Source: Heterohyrax brucei (Eukaryota > Chordata > Mammalia > Hyracoidea > Procaviidae). From it: a DNA stretch of 64,000 nucleotides. The stretch spans positions 135,938,829 through 136,002,828 of the forward strand of contig CM053143.1 in NCBI GenBank assembly GCA_028571685.1, written 5' to 3'. The notes below the pieces were generated by a model. It did not search any database and had not been told where the DNA came from. It saw nothing but the letters and a program-made list of their open reading frames with translations. Made by a program: the position numbers and the translations under genes. Positions 11,502 through 20,740 of this stretch are shown in pieces. How positions within the stretch are numbered: the first letter of the stretch is position 1; the number at the start of each line of letters is the position of its first letter.

Positions 11502-11661
11502 CCCCAAACCCATTGCCGTTGAGTCAGTTCCAACTGATAGCAACCCTGGAGGACAGAGTAGAACTTCCCCATACAGTGCTCAAGGACTGCCTAGCAGATT
11601 CAAACTGGTAACCTCTTTGGCTAGCAGCTATAGCACTTAACCACTACACCTCCAGGGTTTC
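11502..11661 (-). mobile_element. AfroSINE
   Basis: 'aaacccattgccgttgagtc' to 'cactacacctccagggtttc'; abuts inverted-repeat arm 2. Confidence 0.9.
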
Positions 11662-11663
11662 CA

Positions 11664-11905
11664 CCACATCAAAGATTCTGCTTCCAGGTATGTCTGGCAT
11701 CAGGCTCTCTCTGCCAACTCCACAGCACCTTCCTATAGTATCAAAGCCTCTTTTCAAAATTACGGTTCCTGACAGAGGTAGATAACCCAGTAAACAAGGT
11801 AAGCATAGGCTTAAGTGTGCTTATTTATGAATCTTTATAGAACACTTTCATGCAATGTAATGAAACTGAAACCCATGTGAAATCTTCCCTACCAACTACT
11901 AACTT
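11664..11905 (-). repeat. Inverted-repeat arm 2
   Basis: Reverse complement of 10003-10236 with scattered mismatches and small indels. The arm begins right after the AfroSINE head. Confidence 0.85.
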
Positions 11906-12539
11906 GACACTCATACACGGTTGTGCCAGAAATACTTCCCCAATTCTGGAAGTATTCAAATAAATTGAATGAGAGTATAAGTATACAATTTAGTGGACTT
12001 GATCCATAGACCCCAGCTGACTGATCAGCAGACTTTCCTGAGATGTTTCCTCAAAATGCAGAGCCTGTGCCCCTTGATTAACTGTAATTCAGGTAGGTAT
12101 GAGAATCAAAATTCTTGTTAAAGTTCCTTGGGTAATTCTGATCAGTAATCTGATCTTGATTACTTCCAAAATTTCCTTTAATCCTCAAGCTTTATGATTC
12201 CAAGAATTTCTAAAGTTTTCTTGTCTCAAGTCCAAATATATATATTCCCAGAAGGACCAAATGTCTAACTATTAAAACTGAAGATGAAGTTTACATAAAT
12301 GTTTTGGGAAGGTTTTGTAGGGTTTGGGGTTTTGAAGGGGAAAGTTGCTTTTTTCATTTGGGGAAAGTAAACATCACACCATCTGCTTCTGAGCCTCTAG
12401 TGGATGTATCCAGGGCAATTCAATCACGTTAGAGAAAATGAGGAACCGAGTGCCAGATTCCTCTGACAAGTGACACAGCTCTGTCCTTGTTCTCAAGCCT
12501 GTAGCAAGACACTGGTTGTGACATTTGTGACAGTGGAGA
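11906..12539. other. No gene seen
   Basis: Nothing recognised. Confidence 0.4.
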
Positions 12540-12680
12540 GTGTTTCAGCATCTGTCTTGCCATTGGGGAAATGGAGAGGTATAAGTGATTTATACCAGGT
12601 CACACAGCAAGCCAGGGGGCAGAGCCAGAAATAGGACCCACGTCTTTTGCCTCAAAGTCCATGGTCCATGCAGCGCACCC
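12540..12680 (-). mobile_element. MIR fragment
   Basis: 'ggtcacacagcaagccaggg' and 'gcagagccagaaataggacc' are the MIR core in antisense. Confidence 0.65.
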
Positions 12681-13489
12681 TGAGGATACAGCAGCGAGGT
12701 CCTTCATCTGAGCAAAGACACAGGTAGAGGAACTTCCATTTTGAGGCTCATAAATGCTGCTCTGAAAAGAAGAACATTCTCCTTTCATGCTCAACCAAGC
12801 CTAAGCCAAGGTGAGGGAACAAGGAAATGCGATTTATTTCTGTAAGAGGAAAGACTGCTGTATTTATTCACTTCTGTCAGCACCCCAAAGGGCCTCATTT
12901 TCCCAGTCATCCTTCATGCCCCGTCTCATGTAATGCTTCTTGCAAGGCACCTTGGGGCAGAAAGAGGTGATTCCTATAGGTGGGCTTTAAAAAATGTAGT
13001 TTTCATTTTCTTTATAAAGCCATGTACGGTTTGAAATGATTAGATTTCTGAGTGTGTGACTCAGTGCAGTAACTTCAATGGTATAATAAGTAAACACTAA
13101 ATGTCACTGGAAGGCCCCAAAAGGGAAAATTTCTTACCCCCTAAAATCTCAATGTATTCCCAGGAAATGGTTCAGTCTCTTTGGGCTGGACCTGTTTGTG
13201 TGTGGTTATATATTTCTTTTTAAAAATATTGACATCTTTTTCAGATCTGTCTTCCCAGGACATGGTTAATTGGTTCCTGACAGGCAAGAATCAAACTTAC
13301 CTTTACACACACGTATGTAATCTTCACAGAACCCACTACAGTGTCCTACGCCAGTTAATGTTTTGGAATTGTTCAGTTCTAGAAGTATATAAATGTACTT
13401 AGTAACATATTTAAACATATCAAAATGCTTCATGGATGGATGGCATGGATGGCAATAAATAGCTGTTAATAGGTATCACGGACAGAGGG
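12681..13489. other. No gene seen; GGAT/ATGG-rich run
   Basis: 'ggatggatggcatggatggc' at 13433-13452 is a short simple repeat. Nothing else recognised. Confidence 0.4.
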
Positions 13490-13642
13490 AAGTCCCTGGA
13501 TAGTATGAAATAGTTAAGTGTTTGACTACTAACCAAAGGGGGGTGGTTCAAACCCACCAAGGTGTCTTGGAAGAAAGCGGAGTGTGGTTCTTCCACAGAG
13601 TTGCCACGAATTGGAACGGACACAAGGGCAACAGACAACAGA
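13490..13642 (+). mobile_element. AfroSINE, second subtype
   Basis: The head 'gaagtccctggatagtatga' and 'cttggaagaaagcggagtg' mark the subtype whose body carries 'ccttggaagaaag' in place of 'ctccttggaaac'. Confidence 0.8.
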
Positions 13643-13817
13643 TACAGACAGAACATGTGAATGCAGAAACGAAATTTCCATCCATTTACTTTTTATATTT
13701 TAAAAATTGGATAAACCCAAAAAGACAAATATTGTACAGTGTCACTTACATAAAGAGAAAAAAAAGATATGCATAAGGAACAAATTTTACTAGTAGTTAC
13801 CCGGGGCAGGAAGGAAT

Positions 13818-13978
13818 GGAATCCCTGGTGGCACACTGATTAAGTGCTACAACTGCTAACCAAAAGGTCAGCAGTTCAAGTCCACCAGGCGCTCCTTGGA
13901 AAAACTCCATGGGGAAGTTCTACCCTGTCCTATAGGGTCGCTATGAGTTGGAACTGACTTGATGACAACGGGTTTAGG
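13818..13978 (+). mobile_element. AfroSINE, well preserved
   Basis: 'aatccctggtggcacactga' to 'cttgatgacaacgggttta'. One of the copies closest to consensus here. Confidence 0.92.
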
Positions 13979-15737
13979 CGCAAGAGGGAAGCGGATTGTC
14001 ACTTTTGGAGTGGTGAGTTTGGGTTTAAATGCAGCTGTTGCATTTCCAATTACTTTCAGTTCTGTCAACAAGTTGCACCCTGTGAAAAGTTGAATTGGCA
14101 GGAACTTGGATGTGATGGGGGAGGTAAAGAAGATGAAGCAACACCAGAGAAATAGACTCCCAGACTCCTGTTAAAGGTACAGTCCATTCTCAAAAACACA
14201 ATGCTCCCTCTAGATGACCATAAGCACAAAGCTCTGAAAGGTACAAGGGATTGATTTGGGTTTCCCTTCGAATAACCTTTCCCTTCCTGTGAAGGGAAAA
14301 TACTTCAACGGAAGGATGTCCAAGAATTCTTGCTTTCTCTGAAGGCTTCCCATTTCCTTCTCATCCCTAAGAGCCACCTTTTTCTCATTTCCATCCTGGA
14401 GACATTTTACAAAGTCTTTGAGACCATGAACGACATTCCACACTTTAACTTTGCTAGAAAAGTTAGATATTTTACACAGTTGAACTAGACCAACATTTTT
14501 CTTGGTAAAATTGACTCTTATAGCTCAGTTTGTATGTATGTTAGGCAAAGTCACTGTTTCTTAACAGTGACTAACAAAGACCTTCTTTTCACCAAGAAGA
14601 ACTAGGGGAGCAAAAATCCCATCCTGCCACATACAGGCAGAAAGAATATGAAAAAAAAAGGTACGCAGTTGCTTATTTTGTACCTGGTCCTCTTTGAAAC
14701 AGGGTTGACAAACATACAATCTTATTCTCAAAAAAATCAATCTGGCGGAAAACATAGACACAGACATTGAGTTACAATAGGATGAGAGGTATCTTTAAAA
14801 ATAATTTTTAAATTGAAGAAAGAGCACAGGTTGGACTCAATGATTTCCACCAGCAGATATGTGAAAATGCTTCATATTGGACTGACCAAGTAGGCCAGTG
14901 GGGTGAGAACATAGGAACATATCTGGGAGTGCAATGTCAGCATAAAACATAGGTGGTAGATAGTCAGGTGTCCCAAAGCCACAGAGCAAAGAAATATGTG
15001 AATAAAGTGTTGATCTGCCTTCTAGTCTATTAAAAAAGACTCACCAGCTCTTGATCACTCTTCGTTCTGCAAGTTTTCCCATGAAAGCCTACGAGTTTTG
15101 TCGTGTTCTCACTGACATAAAGAACATCTGTCCACCTCACCCTCCATATCTTCCCAAGCCAACTACCCCTTCCCCAGTGAGTAAGCTCAAATTTCATGTC
15201 CACATTCTTGTTAGAGGGACTAGAAATGGGGCCTCTTTTTCCTTCTTCAATTTGCTAGTGTCAAGATTGGGAGCAACTGTTCCTGCAATCGGTATCGATG
15301 CCTTCTTTTTCTTTATATTCCATTTCTAACAATTGCAGTCAGCTGGAAAGTAAGGACCAGAATAGCCAAGTATCCATTTGTATGAATGTTTATGCAGGTT
15401 CAATATCTCATATTATTCTTTTTTTTTTCCTGAAATAATAGCATGTCTGCCAAAAATCAATAAACTTTCATGAAAGGAAAAAGCTAAACACATTACAGAG
15501 TTAGGTACTAATTGGAGAAGGCAAACGAATGCTGATGGTAAGGTTTTCGAAAGAAATCGTGTGGCTCTTATAAGGTCCAACCATTGCTGGTTTCTCAAGT
15601 TCATGGATGTTTTCAATTTAGGATTGGAGAAACTTTTGTAATTACTATTTTATATATTTGCTTTTTATGGTTTTCTTTTTTTACTTTATTGGTGTTCCTT
15701 AACCTCTCTTTGTATCTTTCTTGCAAGAAATGGGGAG
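13979..15737. other. No gene seen
   Basis: 1.7 kb of AT-rich sequence without recognised repeats. Frames of up to 92 codons show no domains. Confidence 0.4.
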
Positions 15738-16233
15738 TGCTAAGCCATCAAGAGCTGCTGTAACAGAAATATCACAAGTGGATAGCTTTAATGAAGAGAA
15801 ATTTATTTTCTCACTGGAAGGCAGGGTAAAAGTCCAAATTCGGGGTGTCAGCTCCAGGAGAAGTCTTTCTCCGTTAGCTCTGGAGGAAGGTCTTTGTTGT
15901 CAATCTTCTCCCGGACTGGGAGCTTCTGATGTGTTGGGACCCGGGTCCTTTTCAAAGGACACACTCTTCTCCCTGCTCCTATCACTGCTTCTTAGTGGCA
16001 CAGGTCCTCACTCTCTGATTTCTTCCCTTTCCTTTATTGTCCAAAAGATACACTCAAGGCACAGTGCAGTCTTACACACTGATTCCTGCCCCATTAACAC
16101 AGCTGCCCTCCATCCTCCCTCTTGAACGTCACAGAGGCAGGATTTACAGAATATAGGAATATCACAGAATACCTGGAGTCATGGCCTAGCCAAATTGCTA
16201 CAAATATTTTAGGGGGGCACAATTCAGTCCACA
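15738..16233 (-). mobile_element. Solo LTR, family A
   Basis: Antisense copy of the 69-580 family: 'tgctaagccatcaagagctg' at one end, 'tcatggcctagccaaattgc' and 'cagtccaca' at the other. No clear duplication. The 134-codon frame at 15721-16125 runs antisense through it and is not a gene. Confidence 0.8.
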
Positions 16234-16273
16234 ATAAGGAGTGAATTCTGTAGAATATGCAAGAAGCTACAAT

Positions 16274-16431
16274 AATAAACCCACTACCATCAAGTCGATT
16301 CTGACTTATAGCAATCCCACAGGACAGAGTAGAACTTCCCATAGAGTTTCCTAGGAACCTCTGGTGGATTTGAACTGCGAATCTGTTGGTTAGCAGATGT
16401 AGCACTGAACCACTACCACACCAGGGTTTCC
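16274..16431 (-). mobile_element. AfroSINE
   Basis: 'aaacccactaccatcaagtc' to 'accacaccagggtttcc'. Confidence 0.9.
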
Positions 16432-16740
16432 TTTCTTTTATATCAAAGACTTTTTTGATTGTCTAAATATAAAATATACAAAAGTAACAATAGAAAAACC
16501 TGGTCATCTAAATATGACATTTTTCTTATGAACTATAAGGCACAACAATCTGTCCAGCCAGCTCCAGGGACAAGCCAAAAGAGTAACAATGACACTAAAA
16601 TAGTCCAGAAATTGCTAACATTACGGAACAAGGCAACAGTTCAGAAAGCGCTGGTGCACGATAACGATGTTTGAAGTGCAGAAAGCAGTGGATTTAATTG
16701 TGCGATTGCGGTACCACTGGCAAGTTCTGAGGTCTTTGTA

Positions 16741-17339
16741 AAGTGTTGTTGTTGTTGTTGTTGGGTGCCACTGAGTTGGTTCCAACTCACAGCAACCCTG
16801 TGCACAACAGAATGAAACGCTGTCCAGTCTTCTGCCGTGTCCACAACATTTTTATGGTTAAGCTCATTGTCATGGCCACTGTGTCAATCCATTCGGTTCA
16901 GGGTCTTCCTCTTTTTCACTGACCCTCCACTGTACCAAGCATGATGTCCTTCTCCAGGCACTGATCCTTCCTGACAATGTGTCCAAAGTATATAAGATGT
17001 AGTCTGTCCATCTTTGGTTCCAAGGAACACTCTGGTTGTACTTTTCCAGGACAGAGCTGTTTGTTCTTTTGGCAGTCCATGGTACATTAAGTATTCTTCT
17101 CCAACACCACAATTCAAAGGTGTCAATTTTTTTGGCTTCCTTGTTCATTGTTCAACTTTCACACGCATATGATGCAATTGAAAATACCATGGCTTGGGTC
17201 AGGCAAACCTTGGTCTTCAAGGTGACATCTTTACTCGTCAATACTTTAAAGAGGTCCTTTGCAGCATATTTTCCCAACACTGTGTATCTTGATTTCTTGG
17301 CTGCTGCTTCCATAGGTGTTGATCATGGACCCAAGTAAA
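16741..17339 (-). mobile_element. RTE LINE 3' fragment
   Basis: Starts with (GTT)n and 'ggtgccactgagttggttcc'. Antisense reads recognisable RTE C-terminal coding (for example 'NCGVGEEYLMYHGLPKEQT') broken by stops. Confidence 0.88.
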
Positions 17340-17520
17340 GTAAGTCATTATAAAAGTCTTGCCTGTTCCTTAAGTAGGGTTACCTAGAGCTGAGAAATGG
17401 CCTGGAATTACAAGATCAGCAGCTGGCTGTTACTCCCTCACTACCTGACTGTCTGTATGTTACTCACATACTTATACAATCACAAAATCATTCAGCTTTT
17501 CGAGACCACCATAAACCTTA

Positions 17521-17722
17521 ACCCAACTAGTTGCTGTCAAGTCAGTTCCAACTCATGACAATCCTACTTGTGTCAAAGTAGAACCATGTTCTATAAAGTT
17601 TTTAGTGGCTGCTTTTTAAAAGTAGGTTGCCCGGCCTTTCTTGTAAGGCACTTCTGGGTGAATTTAAACCTTCAGCCTTTCAGTTAGCCGCTGAGTGCAT
17701 TAACCATTTGTACCACCTACCC
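17521..17722 (-). mobile_element. AfroSINE, long subtype
   Basis: 'ttgctgtcaagtcagttcca' tail; the middle has 'ggctgctttttaaaagtagg'; head at 'cagttagccgctgagtgcat'. Confidence 0.8.
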
Positions 17723-17882
17723 AAAACCAGCAAGAGCTAAAATCCCCCATTCATTCAGTTCTATTTAATTAGATATAGAGAATATAATAGCAAAGAATCC
17801 TGATATACTTTCTGATCTCATTTACTCATTTAGTAATTATTAAGTGATTATTCTGTGCCATCTTCGGATCATACCAGTCAGA

Positions 17883-17975
17883 TCATGGGGATGGCACAGG
17901 ACCAGGGAACATTTTGTCCCACTGTGCCTGCAACTGCCATGAGTCAGGGGCCAACTGATGGCAGTTAACAATGAT
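17883..17975 (+). mobile_element. RTE 3' tail fragment
   Basis: 'gatggcacaggaccagggaa' and 'catgagtcaggggccaactg' with 'atggcagttaacaatg' match the RTE 3' end. Confidence 0.6.
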
Positions 17976-18037
17976 ACATGCCAAATGCTACTCTAGAAGT
18001 TTATATCTACTGGGAAAAACAGATTTTATAACTAATA

Positions 18038-18098
18038 ACTAATATTACTATACAACATATAGTAATATTAGTACTATATGTTGTATAGTAACATTAGT
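18038..18098. repeat. AT-rich palindrome, 27-bp arms
   Basis: 'attactatacaacatatagt' on the left answers 'actatatgttgtatagtaac' on the right; 7-base loop at 18065-18071, one mismatch. Confidence 0.9.
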
Positions 18099-18151
18099 AA
18101 TATTAATATTACTATATTATCATGTATCTAGTTACTTCTCTCTTTTACAAT

Positions 18152-18346
18152 TGTTATTGCTGTTATTAGTTGCCATCTAGTTGATTCTTCATGTAAGCAC
18201 TGTGGAACTGCTCCATCAAGTTTTCAAGGCTGTGACTTTTCAGAAATAGATTGTCAAGCCTGTCACCTAAGGCACTTCTGTGTGAGTTTAAACTGCCAAC
18301 CATTTGGTTAGTAAGTGAGTGATTAACTGTGCCACCCAAGGACCCC
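18152..18346 (-). mobile_element. AfroSINE, long subtype
   Basis: 'gttattagttgccatctagt' to 'ttaactgtgccacccaagga'; diverged. Confidence 0.75.
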
Positions 18347-19408
18347 TTGAAAATAAAGTATCAGTGGTTTTCTCTACAAGTGTACTACATGACACTGATG
18401 GAAATGTGGAAAAACACAGAAAAGTTGAAAAGAGGAACAAAACAACCTGCAACCCATAAAAAGCTATTTTCAACACTTTGCTATATTGCTTGTCAATCTT
18501 TTTTCTTATGTGTAAGTTTTCATTCTTTCTTTTTCTCAAACAGTGTTGGTTATCCTGTATATGCAATTATGAATCCTATCTTACATCATACATATTTTCT
18601 CATGTTATTAAAGATTATTTGTAAGCATTATTCTTAACAGCTGCAACTATGCCAGGGAGTGGATCTAATCAGCCATCCTATGTTGTTTCCACTACTCAGG
18701 GTTGTGCAGTTAGGAATTATAACCAACTTTCCAAAAAAAATTTCCATACTTTTGAATACTTCCTTGAGATATCAAATGATGATTAATTGACATCTCACTT
18801 TATCCCAAGGGGATGTAAGACGGCTGTTACTTATAATTCTCATATTTGTGAAACAGGTCAGAGTGTGAAACCCTCTTGCATATATGAGTATATCGTCTAG
18901 TGATTTTGTAGTAGGATGTTTTTACTGTCATCAAGAATGAGAGAACCACATGATTCCATGGCCCCCTGTATACCCCAGGCCTGCCTACCATTTTCTCATA
19001 TTCCCAGTGTATTCAGCCACTGGTTAGAGTGATGTATCCTGCTTGTGGTTAGTATAGCAAGACATGCCCCAGTGCGGGTAGCCCAGTTAACTCTGAATTT
19101 CAGATAAACAACAAACAACTGGGACATATTTATGCTAAAACAGTATCCATTGTTTATCCGAAATTCAAATTTAATAAGATACCATGTATTTTTATTTGGC
19201 AAATAATGTCAACCCTGCCAGCTCTGCCTTTTGCTAGTGGTAGGACTCAAAGCAATTTTCCTGTATCTCTCAACCTCTTCTGGGAAATAAAGAGACTCTT
19301 GTTCAGCTCAGGATGAACACATCTTACAGAAGAAAATATAAAAACACCTAGCAAACTAAGTTTTCCTTCCTTTCTTCTTCTCATTTCATATTCTCTTCTT
19401 CTCTGTTA
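18347..19408. other. No gene seen
   Basis: AT-rich sequence with no recognised repeat or coding signal. Confidence 0.4.
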
Positions 19409-19413
19409 CCTGC

Positions 19414-19903
19414 TGTCATGGACTGAAATGTATTCCCCAAAAAATATGTGTAGTAATTTGGCTAGGCCATGATTTCCTGTATTCTGTGAGCACCCTCTGT
19501 TTTGTGATTCCCTTATGCTGTAAATCCTATCTCTGCCTGGGATTAACAGAGTGAATGATGTTAGAGAGGGTTAGGGTGGAACTGTAACACCCCTCCTCAG
19601 GTCACCTTCCCACTCCAGTGTGAAGGGAGATTCCCTGGACTGTGGCTTACACCACCTTTTATCCTACAAGAGATAAAAGGAAAAGAAAGCAAACATAGAG
19701 TTAGAAATCTTATTCCACCAAAAAAGGAGCACCGGAAGTAGAGCGCGTCCTTCAGACCTGAGGTTCCTGTGCCAAAATACTCCTGACCAAAGACACTGCA
19801 ACACAAGAACCTTCCTCCAGAGCCAACAGAGAGGGAAAGTCTTCCCCTAGAGTGGATGCCCTGAATTCAGACTTAGAGCCTCCTGGACTGTCAGACTAAA
19901 ACA
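19414..19903 (+). mobile_element. Solo LTR, family A
   Basis: TGTCATGGACTG...GACTAAAACA. Flanks CCTGC (19409-19413) and CCTAC (19904-19908) are a 5-bp duplication with one mismatch. It carries a small internal deletion near its 3' end. It lies about 165 bp upstream of the provirus. Confidence 0.82.
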
Positions 19904-20068
19904 CCTACCTTCCTCCCAGGTCAGAGGCTCATATTTCTTCCAGATTCAATGTGATGTTTCCAGGCCTGGATGTGCTTCTGATTCTATTTCCCTTCCTTTA
20001 CACCTTGTGAGTTGGTTCCAAGGAATAGCTTATACCAAAGCCTCTGGAATATCACTACAACACAATCT

Positions 20069-20074
20069 GATAAT
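20069..20074. repeat. Target-site duplication, left (GATAAT)
   Basis: The six bases immediately before the 5' LTR TG are repeated exactly after the 3' LTR CA. A 6-bp duplication is typical of betaretroviruses; most class I (gamma-like) elements give 4 bp. Confidence 0.93.
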
Positions 20075-20105
20075 TGTTGGGGACCATGGGGAAGCCCCCC
20101 AGGTC

Positions 20106-20280
20106 CAGCATACAGGAAGCTTGGAAAAGCCCGTGCGTCACTGCTTACCAGCATACAGGAAACTTGGAAAGTCCTGTGTGCCATTGTTTAGCATACAGGC
20201 AATTTGGAAAGTCCTGTGTGCCATTGTTTAGCATACAGGAAGCTTGGAAGTTTGGAAAGTCCCACGCGTCACTGCCCAGC
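20106..20280 (+). repeat. Four tandem 40-43 bp units in U3 (probable enhancer)
   Basis: GCATACAGG recurs at 20108, 20151, 20191 and 20231, each followed by a variant of 'aacttggaaagtcctgtgtg' and a short T- or C-rich stretch. Units 2 and 3 are nearly identical; units 1 and 4 share a CGTCACTGC ending. The same array is in the 3' LTR from 28475. Repeated U3 units are usually the retroviral enhancer; which factors bind is not known from this sequence. Confidence 0.85.
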
Positions 20281-20304
20281 ACCACCACCCACGCTTGCCC
20301 CTAA

Positions 20305-20379
20305 CCAATCACTGAATGCCAAGCACTTCTTACTAGACCTCACCTAACTGCAAGACCCTCCCCTCCTCAAAGTATATAT
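20305..20379 (+). promoter_or_regulatory. LTR core promoter: CCAAT box and TATA box
   Basis: CCAAT is at 20305-20309 and TATATAT at 20373-20379. Transcription is expected to start about 25-30 bases after the TATA box, near 20400-20405. The same elements in the 3' LTR are at 28672-28746. Confidence 0.75.
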
Positions 20380-20394
20380 TCCGCTGTTGCATTC

Positions 20395-20400
20395 AATAAA
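20395..20400 (+). promoter_or_regulatory. AATAAA signal in the 5' LTR, upstream of the predicted cap site
   Basis: AATAAA lies only 15 bases after the TATA box. If the cap site is near 20400, the signal falls at the end of U3 and is left out of the 5' end of the transcript. It would then work only in the 3' LTR. Confidence 0.65.
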
Positions 20401-20521
20401 GTTTGAGGCTTGATCAGAATTTTGTCTTGCCTCCATTTCTCCGTGTCTCTTGCCCCACCTTCATTTTCTCAGGCTCCCCCCTCGTCTCTCCGTTGATTTG
20501 TCCCGCGGGTCGGGGCAAAAC

Positions 20522-20539
20522 TGGCGCCCAACGTGGGGC
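20522..20539 (+). promoter_or_regulatory. Primer-binding site, lysine tRNA type
   Basis: TGGCGCCCAACGTGGGGC lies four bases after the end of the 5' LTR. Eighteen bases complementary to the 3' end of tRNA-Lys1,2 serve as primer site in type-D and several other betaretroviruses. It appears intact. Confidence 0.93.
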
Positions 20540-20740
20540 CCGAGGGTACGAGACTGCTGAAAGACACCCACTACGGAGAAGAAAGTCCTGGCCAGGCATC
20601 CTGAGCTGCCACACCGGGTGTGAGCCAGCTTGACCGGGGTCTCCACGAGAAAAGTCGCTCGTGAGTCAGACCCGTCCTGATCACCGCGGGAGTAGCCGCC
20701 CTGCGAGTTTTGATCTGCAAAAGGTGAGTGGGTTAAAGTT
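20540..20740 (+). promoter_or_regulatory. Leader: likely packaging region and major splice donor
   Basis: This untranslated leader lies between the primer site and the gag ATG. AAG|GTGAGT at 20721-20729 is a near-consensus 5' splice site, with the cut after 20723 and only 17 bases before gag. It would be the donor for spliced env RNA. The packaging signal should lie here, but no specific fold was worked out. Confidence 0.7.

Larger units (their letters stand above)
20075..20517 (+). repeat. 5' LTR of the provirus
   Basis: The repeat is 443 bp and runs TGTTGGGG...GGGGCA. It matches the 3' LTR base for base except at 20104 (T, versus C at 28471) and 20444 (T, versus C at 28811). U3 contains four 40-43 bp tandem units, a CCAAT box and a TATA box. 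An AATAAA lies just before the expected cap site, so R is probably short and U5 is the remaining ~100 bp. Confidence 0.97.

Noticed and set aside
13818-13880. tRNA gene suggested by box A/B-like sequence
   Set aside because: It is the tRNA-derived head of an AfroSINE, repeated many times in the window, with no cloverleaf-complete tRNA.
15721-16125. 134-codon open frame
   Set aside because: It lies antisense inside a family A solo LTR and has no domain.
20106-20280. CRISPR-like regular repeats
   Set aside because: Units are contiguous without spacers, lie in U3 of an LTR and occur identically in the other LTR.
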